DNA of 40,280 bases from Victivallales bacterium (GTDB lineage: Bacteria; Verrucomicrobiota; Lentisphaeria; Victivallales; UBA1829), in NCBI GenBank assembly GCA_016285345.1, contig JAEEQN010000030.1, positions 1-40,280 on the forward strand, read 5' to 3'. Every line of letters starts with the position of its first letter. The stretch's first letter is position 1. Made by a program: the position numbers and the translations under genes. The notes under the pieces were generated by a model. It made no database searches. It was given only the letters and a program-made list of their open reading frames with translations, and was not told where the DNA came from. Below, in pieces: positions 32,238-40,280 of the stretch.

Positions 32238-32882
32238 ATGAACGGTATTTTTCTGACACTGGAGGGCGGCGAAGGCTGCGGCAAATCCACGCAGCTCGAA
32301 CGCGTCGCCGAAGCCCTGCGCGCCAAGTCCGGCCGCGAAGTCGTCACGGCGCGCTCGCCCGGCGGCACCGCGGTCGCCGAAAAGATCCGCGCCATCCTGA
32401 AGACGCGCGAGCCGGGCGAGGACCTGCTGCCGGAAACGGAGCTGATGCTCTTCGGCGCGTGCCACGCCCAGATGTGCGAACACATGATCCGGCCCGCCCT
32501 GGCGCGCGGCGCGGTCGTCATCTCCGACCGTTTCACCGACAGCACGCTCGTCTACCAGGGCTGCGCCCGCCGAATCGCGCCGGAGACGGTCGCCCGCGTC
32601 AACGAATTCGTCTGCCGCGGCACGCGTCCCGACCTGGTACTGGTGCTGGACGTCCCGGTGGAGCTCGGTCTGAGGAGGACCACAGGGCGCGCCGGCGGAA
32701 CCACACAGAACGACCGGTTCGACTCCGAATCGACGGCGTTCCATACCGCGGTGCGGAACGGCTTTCTCGAGCTCGCCAGGCGCGAACCCGGCCGGTTCGC
32801 CGTGATCGACGCGTCCCCCTCGCCCGAACAGGTCACACAATCCATTCTGGAGGCGATTCATGCACGACTGGCAATCCTTTGA
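32238..32882 (+). CDS. tmk: Thymidylate kinase
   Basis: A 214-residue enzyme that makes dTDP from dTMP. The P-loop is GGEGCGKST (residues 10-18), followed by SPGGTAVAEKIR, the DRFTDSTLVYQG substrate motif and the LID region RRTTGRAGGTTQNDRFDSE. Normal length. The ATG at 32238 gives the expected MNGIFLTLEGGEG start but has almost no ribosome site (CCTGAAA), so translation may be weak or leader-dependent. holB begins 23 nt before its stop. Confidence 0.95.
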   Translation: MNGIFLTLEGGEGCGKSTQLERVAEALRAKSGREVVTARSPGGTAVAEKIRAILKTREPGEDLLPETELMLFGACHAQMCEHMIRPALARGAVVISDRFTDSTLVYQGCARRIAPETVARVNEFVCRGTRPDLVLVLDVPVELGLRRTTGRAGGTTQNDRFDSESTAFHTAVRNGFLELARREPGRFAVIDASPSPEQVTQSILEAIHARLAIL

Positions 32883-33936
32883 ATCCGCGTATCCGCTCCT
32901 CGGGCGCTCCCTCCGCATGGCGAAAAATGCGGGCCGCCTGGGGCATTCCCACCTCGTCGTCTCCTCGAACGCCGCCATCCGCAACCGGTTCCCGACCCTG
33001 CTCGCCCAGCTCGCGGTCTGCCTGGACCCCCTGCCCGACGGCGCACCGTGCGGACATTGCGAGACATGTTCCCTGCTGGAAAACGGGCTGTATCCCGACC
33101 TCTTTCTGCTCGCGCCGACCTCGAAATCGCGCCAGATCACCGTCGGAGAAGACGAAGACGAGCCTGATACGATCCGCAATTTCGACTCCATGTTCTACCT
33201 CAGCAGCAGCTCGCCCGGCGGCTGGAAGATCGGCATCATCCAGGACTGCGACACGATGAATGACAAAGCGCAGAATGCGTTCCTGAAGACACTGGAGGAA
33301 CCTCCGCCGCGCTGCCTTTTCATCCTCACCACGGGGCATCCCGCCTCGCTCCTGCCCACGATCCGCTCCCGCTGCCAGCTCCTCTCGCTCACGGACAACG
33401 TCTGCAAGTACGACATGGAGGCGTTCGCCGCCATGCCCGATCTGCTCATGAAGCTCACGTTCGCCTCGAAGGGCGACCTCGTGGCGGGCGAGGACTGCGC
33501 CGCCGGGCTGATCGACATCCTCGGCGCGTTCGGCAGCATGGCGGAGACGACCGTGCAGGCGCGCTGGGACGAACGCCTGAAAGCCGCCGAGAACCTCGAA
33601 TCCGCCGCCATGAAGCTGATCGAGAAACGCATGGAAGGCGAGACGGGCTGCGAATACCGCCGCCTCCGCGAGGAATTCCTCAGCATCCTGCACACGTGGT
33701 TCGCGCAGGTCGCGCTCGTCGCCGAGGGGACGCCGCTCGAACTCCTGCCGAATCCCGAGGTCGTGCGCGTGTGGCTGGACGCCGATCCGCGCCCGTCGAT
33801 CCCCGCGGACGAGGCCGCGCGCATGCTGGGCGAGGCGGAAAACCTGGTCCGCGTGCTGAACACCAACGTCAACGACGAGCTCGCCGTGCGGGCGTTCGCG
33901 CTCTCCGTCGCGATCGACACCGGCGTGCAGGGGTGA
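32860..33936 (+). CDS. holB: DNA polymerase III delta-prime-like subunit
   Basis: A 358-residue clamp-loader subunit. HSHLVVSSNAAIRNRF takes the place of the ATPase P-loop, which is lost, as is usual in delta-prime. CGHCETC forms part of the zinc site. KIGIIQDCDTMNDKAQNAFLKTLEEPP and TIRSRCQLL (SRC motif) are the family hallmarks. The C-terminal helical collar is divergent. The gene overlaps tmk (ATG after GGAGG), a very common pairing in bacteria, and trmO follows after 11 nt. Confidence 0.92.
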   Translation: MHDWQSFESAYPLLGRSLRMAKNAGRLGHSHLVVSSNAAIRNRFPTLLAQLAVCLDPLPDGAPCGHCETCSLLENGLYPDLFLLAPTSKSRQITVGEDEDEPDTIRNFDSMFYLSSSSPGGWKIGIIQDCDTMNDKAQNAFLKTLEEPPPRCLFILTTGHPASLLPTIRSRCQLLSLTDNVCKYDMEAFAAMPDLLMKLTFASKGDLVAGEDCAAGLIDILGAFGSMAETTVQARWDERLKAAENLESAAMKLIEKRMEGETGCEYRRLREEFLSILHTWFAQVALVAEGTPLELLPNPEVVRVWLDADPRPSIPADEAARMLGEAENLVRVLNTNVNDELAVRAFALSVAIDTGVQG

Positions 33937-33947
33937 GGGGAATTGTC

Positions 33948-34754
33948 ATGCCCGCCGAAATCAGGGAGCGCTACGAGTTCACGCCCATCGGGCTCCTGCA
34001 CACCGGGCTGCGCTGGCGGTACGAAGCGCCGCGCCAGGCCGGGTTCTCCGAGGCGAAGGCGCGCATCGAGCTTTACCCCGGACGCGGGTTCGAACAGGCG
34101 CTGGAGGACCTCGCCGGATTCGAGCGCGTCTGGGTCGTCTTCATCTTCCACCTGAACGCCACCTGGAAACCGAAGGTCACGCCGCCGTACGCGCCCGAAA
34201 ACCGCAAGTACGGCGTCTTCTCCACGCGTTCGCCGCACCGCCCGAACCCGATCGGTCTGAGCTGCGTCGAGCTGGAGGGCATCGACGGCCTGAACGTCTA
34301 CCTGAACCACTGCGACATTCTCGACCGCACCCCGGTCCTCGACATCAAGCCGTACATCCCCGCGGTCGACGCGTTCCCGGAGTCGAAGGCCGGATGGCGC
34401 GACGAACTCGTTCTGACCGAATGGACGCACGAATTCTCGCCCGCCGCACGGGCGCAGATGGACTGGATCGAGGGACAGACCGGGCTCGACCTCGCCAATT
34501 TCTGCGCCGTCCAGCTCAAATACGAACCTTTCAACCCCGCCCGAAAGCGCATCGAACGGCTCCCGGACGGCTCCTGGGCGATCCATTGTCGCACCTGGCG
34601 CATCGTGTACCGCGCCGACGCGGACGCCCATGTGCTGCACTTCCTATCCGTCGGCTCGAACTATGCCCCGGACGAGCTCGCGCCCGGCGCGCCCGATCCG
34701 TACGCGGACAAGGCGTTCCACCGGGCGTTCCTGGAGATCGCGTCATGGAAGTAA
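33948..34754 (+). CDS. trmO: tRNA t6A37 N6-methyltransferase TrmO
   Basis: A 268-residue SAM-dependent enzyme that methylates t6A37 in tRNA-Thr. The family signature FSTRSPHRPNPIGLS is near residue 90. IGLLHTGLRWRYEAPRQAGF and DGLNVYLNHCDILDRTPVLDIKPYIP complete the TrmO (UPF0066) beta-barrel. The C-terminal domain (about 185-268, PFNPARKRIERLPDGSWAIH) resembles the extra domain of the E. coli enzyme. ATG at 33948 with GAGGGG upstream. ispH begins 10 nt before its stop. Confidence 0.93.
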   Translation: MPAEIRERYEFTPIGLLHTGLRWRYEAPRQAGFSEAKARIELYPGRGFEQALEDLAGFERVWVVFIFHLNATWKPKVTPPYAPENRKYGVFSTRSPHRPNPIGLSCVELEGIDGLNVYLNHCDILDRTPVLDIKPYIPAVDAFPESKAGWRDELVLTEWTHEFSPAARAQMDWIEGQTGLDLANFCAVQLKYEPFNPARKRIERLPDGSWAIHCRTWRIVYRADADAHVLHFLSVGSNYAPDELAPGAPDPYADKAFHRAFLEIASWK

Positions 34755-35614
34755 TCCTCTGCCCCATCACCGGGTTCTGCTCCGGCGTGCGCGCCGCGCT
34801 GAACCGCACCACGGACATGCTGAAACAGCACGGTCCGCCCGTCTTCATCCTGCACGACCTCGTCCACAACGAATCGGTCGTGAACGACCTGCTTTCGCGC
34901 GGCGCGAAGATCGTCGACGAACCCGAGGGACTTCCCCCCGGCGCCACGCTCATCTTCAGCGCGCACGGCGTTTCCGAGGCGGTCGAGGCGCGCGCACGGG
35001 CGCTCCCGCTGAACATCGTCGACGCCACGTGTCCGCTGGTCCGCAAGGTGCAGGAACGCGGCGCGGAGCTTTCGAAAGAGGGGCACGTCGTGCTGCTCTT
35101 CGGCAAGGCGGGACACCGCGAGGTCGAGGGCATCCTCGGGCGCATCCACGGCGAGAAGCATCTCCTCACGAACGAGGAGGACGCACGCGCTTTCCGGCCG
35201 GTCCCCGGCAGGACCTACGCCTGCATCAGCCAGACCACCATGAACAGCGACGTGATCACGGAGATGACCGCGATCCTGCGCGAAAAGATCCCCGGCCTCG
35301 TCGAATCCGCGTCCGTCTGCCGCGCTACGCTCGAACGCCAGAACGCCGTCCGCAAGCTCGCGGCGAAATGCGACCTCGTGCTGGTCGCCGGGTCCGCGCA
35401 CAGCTCCAACACGCGCCGCCTGTGCGAGATCGCCGCCGGCCAGGGCGCGCGCGCCGAACTCGTCTCCGGTCCGGAAGACGTTACGCCGGATCTCCTCCGC
35501 GGCGCGAAATGCGTCGGCGTCACCTCTGGCGCGAGCGCGCCGGACGACCTTGTACACGGCATCCTGGACGCGGTGAAGCGCATCGCCGCAACCGAACAAG
35601 CTCAAAAACTTTGA
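34745..35614 (+). CDS. ispH: 4-hydroxy-3-methylbut-2-enyl diphosphate reductase
   Basis: A 289-residue iron-sulfur enzyme that makes IPP and DMAPP in the last step of the MEP isoprenoid pathway. The three cluster cysteines are Cys12 (GFCSGV), Cys96 (DATCPLV) and Cys192 (SVCRAT). The substrate histidines are in LVHN and SAHGVS, and HREVEG, SQTTMN and SAHSSNTRRL are also as expected. Normal length without an S1 extension. ATG at 34745 inside trmO, GGAG eight bases upstream. Last gene of the tmk unit. Confidence 0.96.
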   Translation: MEVILCPITGFCSGVRAALNRTTDMLKQHGPPVFILHDLVHNESVVNDLLSRGAKIVDEPEGLPPGATLIFSAHGVSEAVEARARALPLNIVDATCPLVRKVQERGAELSKEGHVVLLFGKAGHREVEGILGRIHGEKHLLTNEEDARAFRPVPGRTYACISQTTMNSDVITEMTAILREKIPGLVESASVCRATLERQNAVRKLAAKCDLVLVAGSAHSSNTRRLCEIAAGQGARAELVSGPEDVTPDLLRGAKCVGVTSGASAPDDLVHGILDAVKRIAATEQAQKL

Positions 35615-35637
35615 AGTGGGGAATAAAACGCCGTCCC

Positions 35638-35652
35638 TCGGAAGTGTTCCGA
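35638..35652. terminator. Weak hairpin between converging genes
   Basis: TCGGAA-GTG-TTCCGA is followed by GTTTT on the plus strand and, further on, by GTTTT on the minus strand. It is the only candidate stop signal in the 48 bp between ispH and the DUF2156 gene. Confidence 0.3.
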
Positions 35653-35662
35653 TGTGGTTTTG

Positions 35663-36583
35663 TCACGAGCGGCGTGTGAGCTTGTAGTTCTGGAGCATAA
35701 AGAGCGGATCGTAGGACTTTTTCGCCTGGCGGAGGCCGGGGATGCCGAGGTCCTGTTCGCGGTTGAGCAGGCGGGCGCGGCCCTGCAGCGCGGCGGCGGT
35801 GCTGTGCGTGATGTACTGCGAAGCGCCCTTGTATTCGTAGCGGGTCTTCTCGAAATGCACGGTCCAGAGGTCGGACGAGACCGGGCTGTAGACGGCGAAC
35901 GAAACGACGCGGCCCCCGGCGCGGAGCACAAGCCCCTCGACCGGAAGCGATTCGAAATGCTCCGCAAGCATCCTGATGGCGGAGGCTTCGTGCGCGGCCT
36001 CGACGGAAACGGGTTGCTCCTGCGCCGCAAACCAGTCGCGCTGAACGGCGAGCGCCTCGTCGAGATTCGCGCGGGAAAGCGGTTCTAGCGCGGCGTCCGG
36101 GTAATCCTCGCGGAACTGCGCGATCAGGTTGCGTTTCTTCGCCAGCAGACGCCCGTGCAGGCCGACGAGCGCGTCCACGCAGTAGACGTACTCGTCGTAA
36201 CGGTCGTCCATGCGTTCGGCGGAAAACCTCGTCCCGACGTCCGGATGCGTCTTCAGATATTCCTGATCCACGTGGTCGAACGAGCCGCTGTAGCCCGCGC
36301 GAATGAGGCGGTCGGACACCGCCAGAAGTTCGTCCGGTTCCGGACCGCGCGCGCCGCCCGGCGCGAACATGAGGATGTCCTCGGTCTCGAGCAGGAGATA
36401 GAGGTGGGAACCGATGAAGCACCAGTCGGGACGGTAGGTGCCGCTCCACAGGAAAAGATTGGTGAACGCGAATTCGCAGCTCTGGCGGCCGGACGCGAGC
36501 AGGAAAGGTTCGAGGACCGCGCGGTCTTCGAGCGCGAGCCGGCGGAAGCCCTCGGGCGGGCGGAGTTCGTATGGACCGTTCAT
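35663..36583 (-). CDS. DUF2156 (MprF C-terminal-like) protein
   Basis: A 306-residue protein with a duplicated GNAT-like fold related to the catalytic domain of MprF lysyl-phosphatidylglycerol synthases, but without MprF's membrane part. Recognisable blocks are CEFAFTNLFLWSGTYRPDW, EYVYCVDALVGLHGRLLAKK, RNLIAQFREDYPDAALEPL and the closing LNREQDLGIPGLRQAKKSY. Substrates of stand-alone members are unknown; aminoacyl transfer is a guess from fold. It overlaps the GNAT gene before it by ATGA and closes the purL-dapB-icd unit. Confidence 0.87.
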   Translation of the reverse strand: MNGPYELRPPEGFRRLALEDRAVLEPFLLASGRQSCEFAFTNLFLWSGTYRPDWCFIGSHLYLLLETEDILMFAPGGARGPEPDELLAVSDRLIRAGYSGSFDHVDQEYLKTHPDVGTRFSAERMDDRYDEYVYCVDALVGLHGRLLAKKRNLIAQFREDYPDAALEPLSRANLDEALAVQRDWFAAQEQPVSVEAAHEASAIRMLAEHFESLPVEGLVLRAGGRVVSFAVYSPVSSDLWTVHFEKTRYEYKGASQYITHSTAAALQGRARLLNREQDLGIPGLRQAKKSYDPLFMLQNYKLTRRS

Positions 36584-37014
36584 GATTTGCCGCCTCCGAA
36601 GCGGAACGCCGTATGACCGTCCATGGGGGCGGCTCCGGCGGCGCGGTAGAACGCCTCCGTGCCGGGCACGCCGACGCAGACGATCCAGTCGACACCGAAC
36701 GAGGCGAGATGGTCCGCCAGACGTTTCACGATCTCGCGGCCGATGCCACGCGAACGGTGCGCGGGGTCGACCACGACGTCAAGGATATAGGCGTCGCTCA
36801 CGCCGTCGGACAGCGCGCGCGCCATGCCGACGAGGCGGCCGGCGGGATCGAACGCCGCGGAGACCGCGAACGAATTCGCGATCATGGCGTCGAGTTCCGG
36901 GGCGGGATCGGACATGCCGAACCAGCCCGCGGCACGGTAGAGCGCAAGCACGTCCGCGCGCGGGAGGTTCTTGGTGATCGAATACCTGAGCCGATCTTGC
37001 CTGTCCGTATCCAT
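36580..37014 (-). CDS. GNAT-family N-acetyltransferase
   Basis: A 144-residue acetyltransferase. Motif A with the acetyl-CoA pyrophosphate loop is LDVVVDPAHRSRGIGREIVK (about residues 80-99), and the end reads GVPGTEAFYRAAGAAPMDGH as in many small GNATs. The substrate is unknown. It begins 15 nt after the icd stop and overlaps the DUF2156 gene by ATGA, so the pair is likely to function together. Confidence 0.9.
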   Translation of the reverse strand: MDTDRQDRLRYSITKNLPRADVLALYRAAGWFGMSDPAPELDAMIANSFAVSAAFDPAGRLVGMARALSDGVSDAYILDVVVDPAHRSRGIGREIVKRLADHLASFGVDWIVCVGVPGTEAFYRAAGAAPMDGHTAFRFGGGKS

Positions 37015-37029
37015 AACGCCCCGAAGGAA

Positions 37030-38280
37030 TTACATGTTGTCCGCGATCACGCGGGCAAACTCGGAGCAGCGGAGTTCGGTCGCGCCTTCCATCTGGCGCG
37101 CGAAGTCGTAGGTAACGTGTTTGGACGCGATGGCGCGTTCGATGCCGCGGATCACGAGGTCGGCGGCTTCGGTCCAGCCGATGTGGCGGAGGAGCATTTC
37201 GCCGGAGAGCGCGAGCGAGCAGGGATTGACCTTGTCGAGTCCTTTGTACTTGGGCGCGGTGCCGTGCGTGGCCTCGAAGATCGCCTTGCCGCCGACGTAG
37301 TTGATGTTCGCGCCGGGGGCGATGCCGATGCCGCCGACGCTGGCCGCCAGCGCGTCCGAAACGTAGTCGCCGTTCAGGTTCATCGTGGCGATCACGTCGT
37401 ACTCGGCGGGACGGGTCAGGATCTGCTGCAGGAACGCGTCGCAGATGCAGTCCTTGATGAGGATCTTGCCCTCGGGCACAACTCCGCCGCATTCTTCCCA
37501 CGTGACGGTCTGTTCCGGGAACTCGCGTTTGGCGAGCGCATAGCCCCAGTCGCGGAAACCGCCCTCGGTGAACTTCATGATGTTGCCCTTGTGGACGAAC
37601 GTGACACTCTTGCGGCGGTTGTCGATGGCGTAGCGGATGGCGGCGCGGATGAGGCGTTCGGAGCCTTCCTTCGAGACCGGCTTGATGCCGATCGCGGAGG
37701 TCTCCGGGAAGCGGATCTTGGCGACGCCCATTTCATTTTGCAGGAACGCGATGACCTTCTGCACTTCGGGCGTGCCGGAGGCCCATTCGATGCCGGCGTA
37801 GATGTCCTCGGTGTTCTCGCGGAAGACGACCATGTCGGTGAGCTCGGGGTGCTTGACCGGGGACGGGACGCCCCGGAAATAGCGGACCGGACGGAGGCAG
37901 ACGTAGAGGTCGAGCTTCTGGCGGAGGGTCACGTTGAGGGAGCGGATGCCCTTTCCGACGGGGGTCGTGAGCGGGCCCTTGATGGCGATGCGGTGATCGG
38001 AGATGGCCTCGAGGGTCTCGTCGGGAAGCCAGACGCCCTCGCCGTAGACTTCGCAGGATTTCTCGCCGGCATAGACTTCCATCCAGGCGATCCTGCGCTT
38101 GCCGCCGTAGGCTTTCGCGATGGCGGTGTTCCAGATGTGCATGGAGGCCGCCGTGATGTCGGGGCCGATGCCGTCGCCTTCGATGAACGGGATGATCGGC
38201 TGATCGGGGACGATGAGGCTGCCGTCGGGATTCGCAGTGATGCGGTCGCCGTCGACCGGACGGATTTTCTGATAGCTCAT
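37030..38280 (-). CDS. icd: NADP-dependent isocitrate dehydrogenase
   Basis: A 416-residue TCA-cycle enzyme that produces 2-oxoglutarate and NADPH. It closely follows the E. coli type: [31 protein letters not shown] (substrate Ser in RSLN), [53 protein letters not shown] and HGTAPKYKG with the Lys-Tyr pair that selects NADP. ATG at 38280 (AAAGGA upstream) overlaps the stop of the small preceding gene (ATGA). Confidence 0.97.
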   Translation of the reverse strand: MSYQKIRPVDGDRITANPDGSLIVPDQPIIPFIEGDGIGPDITAASMHIWNTAIAKAYGGKRRIAWMEVYAGEKSCEVYGEGVWLPDETLEAISDHRIAIKGPLTTPVGKGIRSLNVTLRQKLDLYVCLRPVRYFRGVPSPVKHPELTDMVVFRENTEDIYAGIEWASGTPEVQKVIAFLQNEMGVAKIRFPETSAIGIKPVSKEGSERLIRAAIRYAIDNRRKSVTFVHKGNIMKFTEGGFRDWGYALAKREFPEQTVTWEECGGVVPEGKILIKDCICDAFLQQILTRPAEYDVIATMNLNGDYVSDALAASVGGIGIAPGANINYVGGKAIFEATHGTAPKYKGLDKVNPCSLALSGEMLLRHIGWTEAADLVIRGIERAIASKHVTYDFARQMEGATELRCSEFARVIADNM

Positions 38281-38630
38281 GAATGGTCCTTTACGAGGTT
38301 GAGAAATGAAACGGATTCGGAAACGGTGATGGGGTCGATCCCCACGGCGTAGACGCGGACCGCGAGGTCGTAGAGCGCAGGTTCGCCGTCGGGACGGACC
38401 GTGCGCGGGTTCACGATGCGCATCTGCTTCAGTTCGAGGGTATTGTTGCCGGCGGTGATCGGGTGGCGGACGCCCTCGATCATGGTCATGCCGTCGATGT
38501 GCTGTTCGACGATGACGGTGGTGCCGCAGTCGCATGTGAGCTCAAGCGTCTGGTCGATGACAACCTGTTTTTGGTCCGGCTGCCAGACGGTTCTGTTCAC
38601 GAGTTTTCCGATTTTGAGTCCGATCGGCAT
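38277..38630 (-). CDS. Unknown 117-residue protein coupled to icd
   Basis: Not recognised. A soluble, beta-rich protein without signal peptide. [19 protein letters not shown] contains a CxC pair, and [20 protein letters not shown] follows. The frame is supported by a GGGAG ribosome site, an overlap with icd (ATGA) and coding-like composition. It sits between dapB (27 nt upstream) and icd, both central metabolism genes. Confidence 0.7.
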   Translation of the reverse strand: MPIGLKIGKLVNRTVWQPDQKQVVIDQTLELTCDCGTTVIVEQHIDGMTMIEGVRHPITAGNNTLELKQMRIVNPRTVRPDGEPALYDLAVRVYAVGIDPITVSESVSFLNLVKDHS

Positions 38631-38657
38631 GGTTGCGGCTCCCGCGGTTCGCCGGGC

Positions 38658-39461
38658 TTACTTCAGCCCGAGCACGTCCTGCATGTCGTAGTACCCGGCG
38701 GAAGCGCCCGCGAGCCACTTTGCGGCGCGAAGCGCGCCCTTGGCGAAGGTCATGCGGCTGGACGCGCGGTGCGTCAGCTCGATGCGTTCGCCGTCGCCCG
38801 CGAAGAGCACGGTATGGTCGCCGACGATATCGCCGCCGCGCACGGCGTGGATGCCGATCTCGCGGCGGGTGCGCGCGCCGACGATGCCCTGGCGGCCGTA
38901 GACGAGGTCGTCCTGGGTGCGGCTGGCGGCTTCGCAGAGGACTTCGGCGAGGCGGACCGCCGTTCCGCTCGGGGCGTCCTTCTTCTGGTTGTGGTGCGCC
39001 TCGATGATCTCCATGTCGAAATCGTCGGCGAGGAGCGAGGCGGTCTTGCCGGAGAGGAAGAAGAGCAGGTTCACGCCGACGCTGTAGTTGAACGTCTGGA
39101 CGATGCGCGCGCCGTTCGCGGAAAGCTCGCGGAGGGCGGCCTTGTCGGCGTCGGTGAGCGCGGTCGTGCCGATCACGATGGAGAGCCCGGCCTTCGCGGC
39201 GGCGCGGGCGTTCTCCAGCACGTTTCCGGTGCTGAAGTCGATGATGGCGTCGGCGTTCGCAAGCATTTCCGGCGTGAGCGCGGCGGAAATCGGCACGTTG
39301 AGCGCGGCGACTCCGGCGACGGTCCCGGCGTCCTGCCCGATGAACGGGCTGGCGGGATATTCGGTGGCTCCTGCAAGCGTGAATTCAGGATTTGCGGCGA
39401 TGGCGGCGACAAGCGCCTTGCCCATGCGTCCGGCTGAACCGGTGATAATGGTGCGGATCAT
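38658..39461 (-). CDS. dapB: 4-hydroxy-tetrahydrodipicolinate reductase
   Basis: A 267-residue enzyme of lysine and diaminopimelate synthesis. The N-terminal nucleotide-binding loop is GSAGRMGKALV, with IDFSTGNVLENARAA and VIGTTALTDADK next. The catalytic and substrate motif is EAHHNQKKDAPSGTA, followed by RRGEIG-like GARTRREIGIHAVRGGDIVG. Complete and of normal length. AAGGAG precedes the ATG, 12 nt after the purL stop. Confidence 0.96.
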   Translation of the reverse strand: MIRTIITGSAGRMGKALVAAIAANPEFTLAGATEYPASPFIGQDAGTVAGVAALNVPISAALTPEMLANADAIIDFSTGNVLENARAAAKAGLSIVIGTTALTDADKAALRELSANGARIVQTFNYSVGVNLLFFLSGKTASLLADDFDMEIIEAHHNQKKDAPSGTAVRLAEVLCEAASRTQDDLVYGRQGIVGARTRREIGIHAVRGGDIVGDHTVLFAGDGERIELTHRASSRMTFAKGALRAAKWLAGASAGYYDMQDVLGLK

Positions 39462-39473
39462 GCGGAAATCTCC

Positions 39474-40280
39474 TTAAACGCCTTCGAGCGTGGATTTGTA
39501 GGATTTGATGAGGTCGGCGAGCTTGGCGGACACGACGGTTTTTCCGCCGCGCGTGAATACCAGTTCCTGTTTCTCCGTGGTCGTGCCGACGCGGGCGAAC
39601 ACATTTCCGGCGAGCATCTTTTCGAGCTCGGCGGCGCGTTCGGGACGGCAGGTGAGGATGAAGCGCGAGTTCGACTCGGAGAAGAGCGCTTCGGCGTCGT
39701 TCAGATTCTCGATGCCGGGGAGCTTGTCGAGGTCGATCGTCATGCCGAGGCGGCCGCCGATGGCGGACTTGGCCGCGGCGATGGCGAGGCCGCCGAGCGC
39801 GGGGGAGATGACGGAGGACGGGATGTCCGCCTTGATGACCTCGGCGAGCGCGTGGTAGAGCCTGGACGCCTTCGGGATGTCGACCTTCGGGACGTTGTTG
39901 CCGACGGCGTCGAGCATGGCGTAGTATTCGCTGCCGCCGAGTTCGGGCTTGGTCTCGCCGAGCACGTACACGGCGTCGCCCGCGAACTTGGCGTCGAGGG
40001 AGACCGCGTGCGACACGTCGTCGATGCGCGCGATGGTGCTGAAGAGGACGGTGGGCGGGATGGATATCTTGCGGCCGCCGCGCGTGCTGTCGTTTTTCAT
40101 GCTGTCCTTGCCGGAGATGCAGGGCACCTTGAACGCCTTGGTGCAGTCGTAGAGAGCCATGTTCGCGCGGACGAGCTGCGCGAGCTTGTATTCGCCGTCC
40201 GGAGTCTTCTCGCTCTGCACGGGGTCGGGCCAGCAGAAGTTGTCGAGGCCGGCGATGTGGTCTGGATCGGCGCCCGCTGC
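39474..40280 (-). CDS. purL: Phosphoribosylformylglycinamidine synthase PurL, C-terminal part (5' end outside window)
   Basis: The last 268 residues of the PurL synthetase subunit, which makes FGAM in purine synthesis; the gene enters from the right edge in an open frame. LDNFCWPDP, then CISGKDSMKND and KISIPPTVLF match the second half of the PurL synthetase core, and DIPSSVISPALGGLAIAAAK the closing AIRS-type C-terminal domain. The protein stops after that domain, so no glutaminase is fused and a separate PurQ is expected. First visible gene of the unit leading to DUF2156. Confidence 0.92.
   Translation of the reverse strand, partial: AAGADPDHIAGLDNFCWPDPVQSEKTPDGEYKLAQLVRANMALYDCTKAFKVPCISGKDSMKNDSTRGGRKISIPPTVLFSTIARIDDVSHAVSLDAKFAGDAVYVLGETKPELGGSEYYAMLDAVGNNVPKVDIPKASRLYHALAEVIKADIPSSVISPALGGLAIAAAKSAIGGRLGMTIDLDKLPGIENLNDAEALFSESNSRFILTCRPERAAELEKMLAGNVFARVGTTTEKQELVFTRGGKTVVSAKLADLIKSYKSTLEGV

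Overview
The window reads as a chromosomal segment of an anaerobic bacterium of the PVC superphylum, most likely a Lentisphaeria/Victivallis-like organism. This is an inference. It rests on a type II pseudopilin carrying both an FTLVELLVVIAIIAILAG-type N-terminus and a C-terminal H-X9-DG motif, on a PVC-style secreted coiled-coil protein, on two [FeFe]-hydrogenase loci, and on GC-rich coding DNA with AT-rich promoters. No rRNA, tRNA, intact insertion sequence or CRISPR array was seen.

Left part (1-7.5 kb). HydB/HydC-like electron-transfer subunits (minus, hydB cut by the window edge) and a pseudopilin gene (minus) precede a 1.15-kb non-coding stretch. That stretch holds four tandem ~177-bp units, each with a near-perfect 16-bp hairpin. 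Downstream on the plus strand lie a mini [2Fe-2S] protein, a group-B-like [FeFe] hydrogenase with an altered L1 motif and a thioredoxin-like exported protein. A LolA-like lipoprotein/coiled-coil gene pair follows, ending at a strong bidirectional terminator.

Middle part (7.5-20 kb). ftsK-rodZ (minus) diverge from a purF-like gene that lacks the catalytic Cys-1. Next come an MlaA lipoprotein fused to an alpha/beta-hydrolase, a fragment of a BRO/DinD-type antirepressor, three tandem paralogous membrane-anchored proteins, a secreted serpin (minus) and two tandem duplicated small membrane proteins. This is the most accessory-looking region.

Right part (20-40 kb). Mostly housekeeping: a Phd/PIN toxin-antitoxin pair; mtaB, recX and a family 5 solute-binding lipoprotein; proA; a purH (AICAR transformylase only)-recD2-GSCFA-asnB operon; the divergent tmk-holB-trmO-ispH operon; and a minus-strand purL (partial)-dapB-unknown-icd-GNAT-DUF2156 operon. 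Many junctions are ATGA overlaps. Three purine genes (purF-like, purH, purL) sit in separate units, and two enzymes that modify t6A37 of tRNA (MtaB, TrmO) are present.

Several start regions share one promoter look: a TTGnnn-like box, a 16-17 bp spacer, and an extended -10 of the form TG(C/G)TATnnT.
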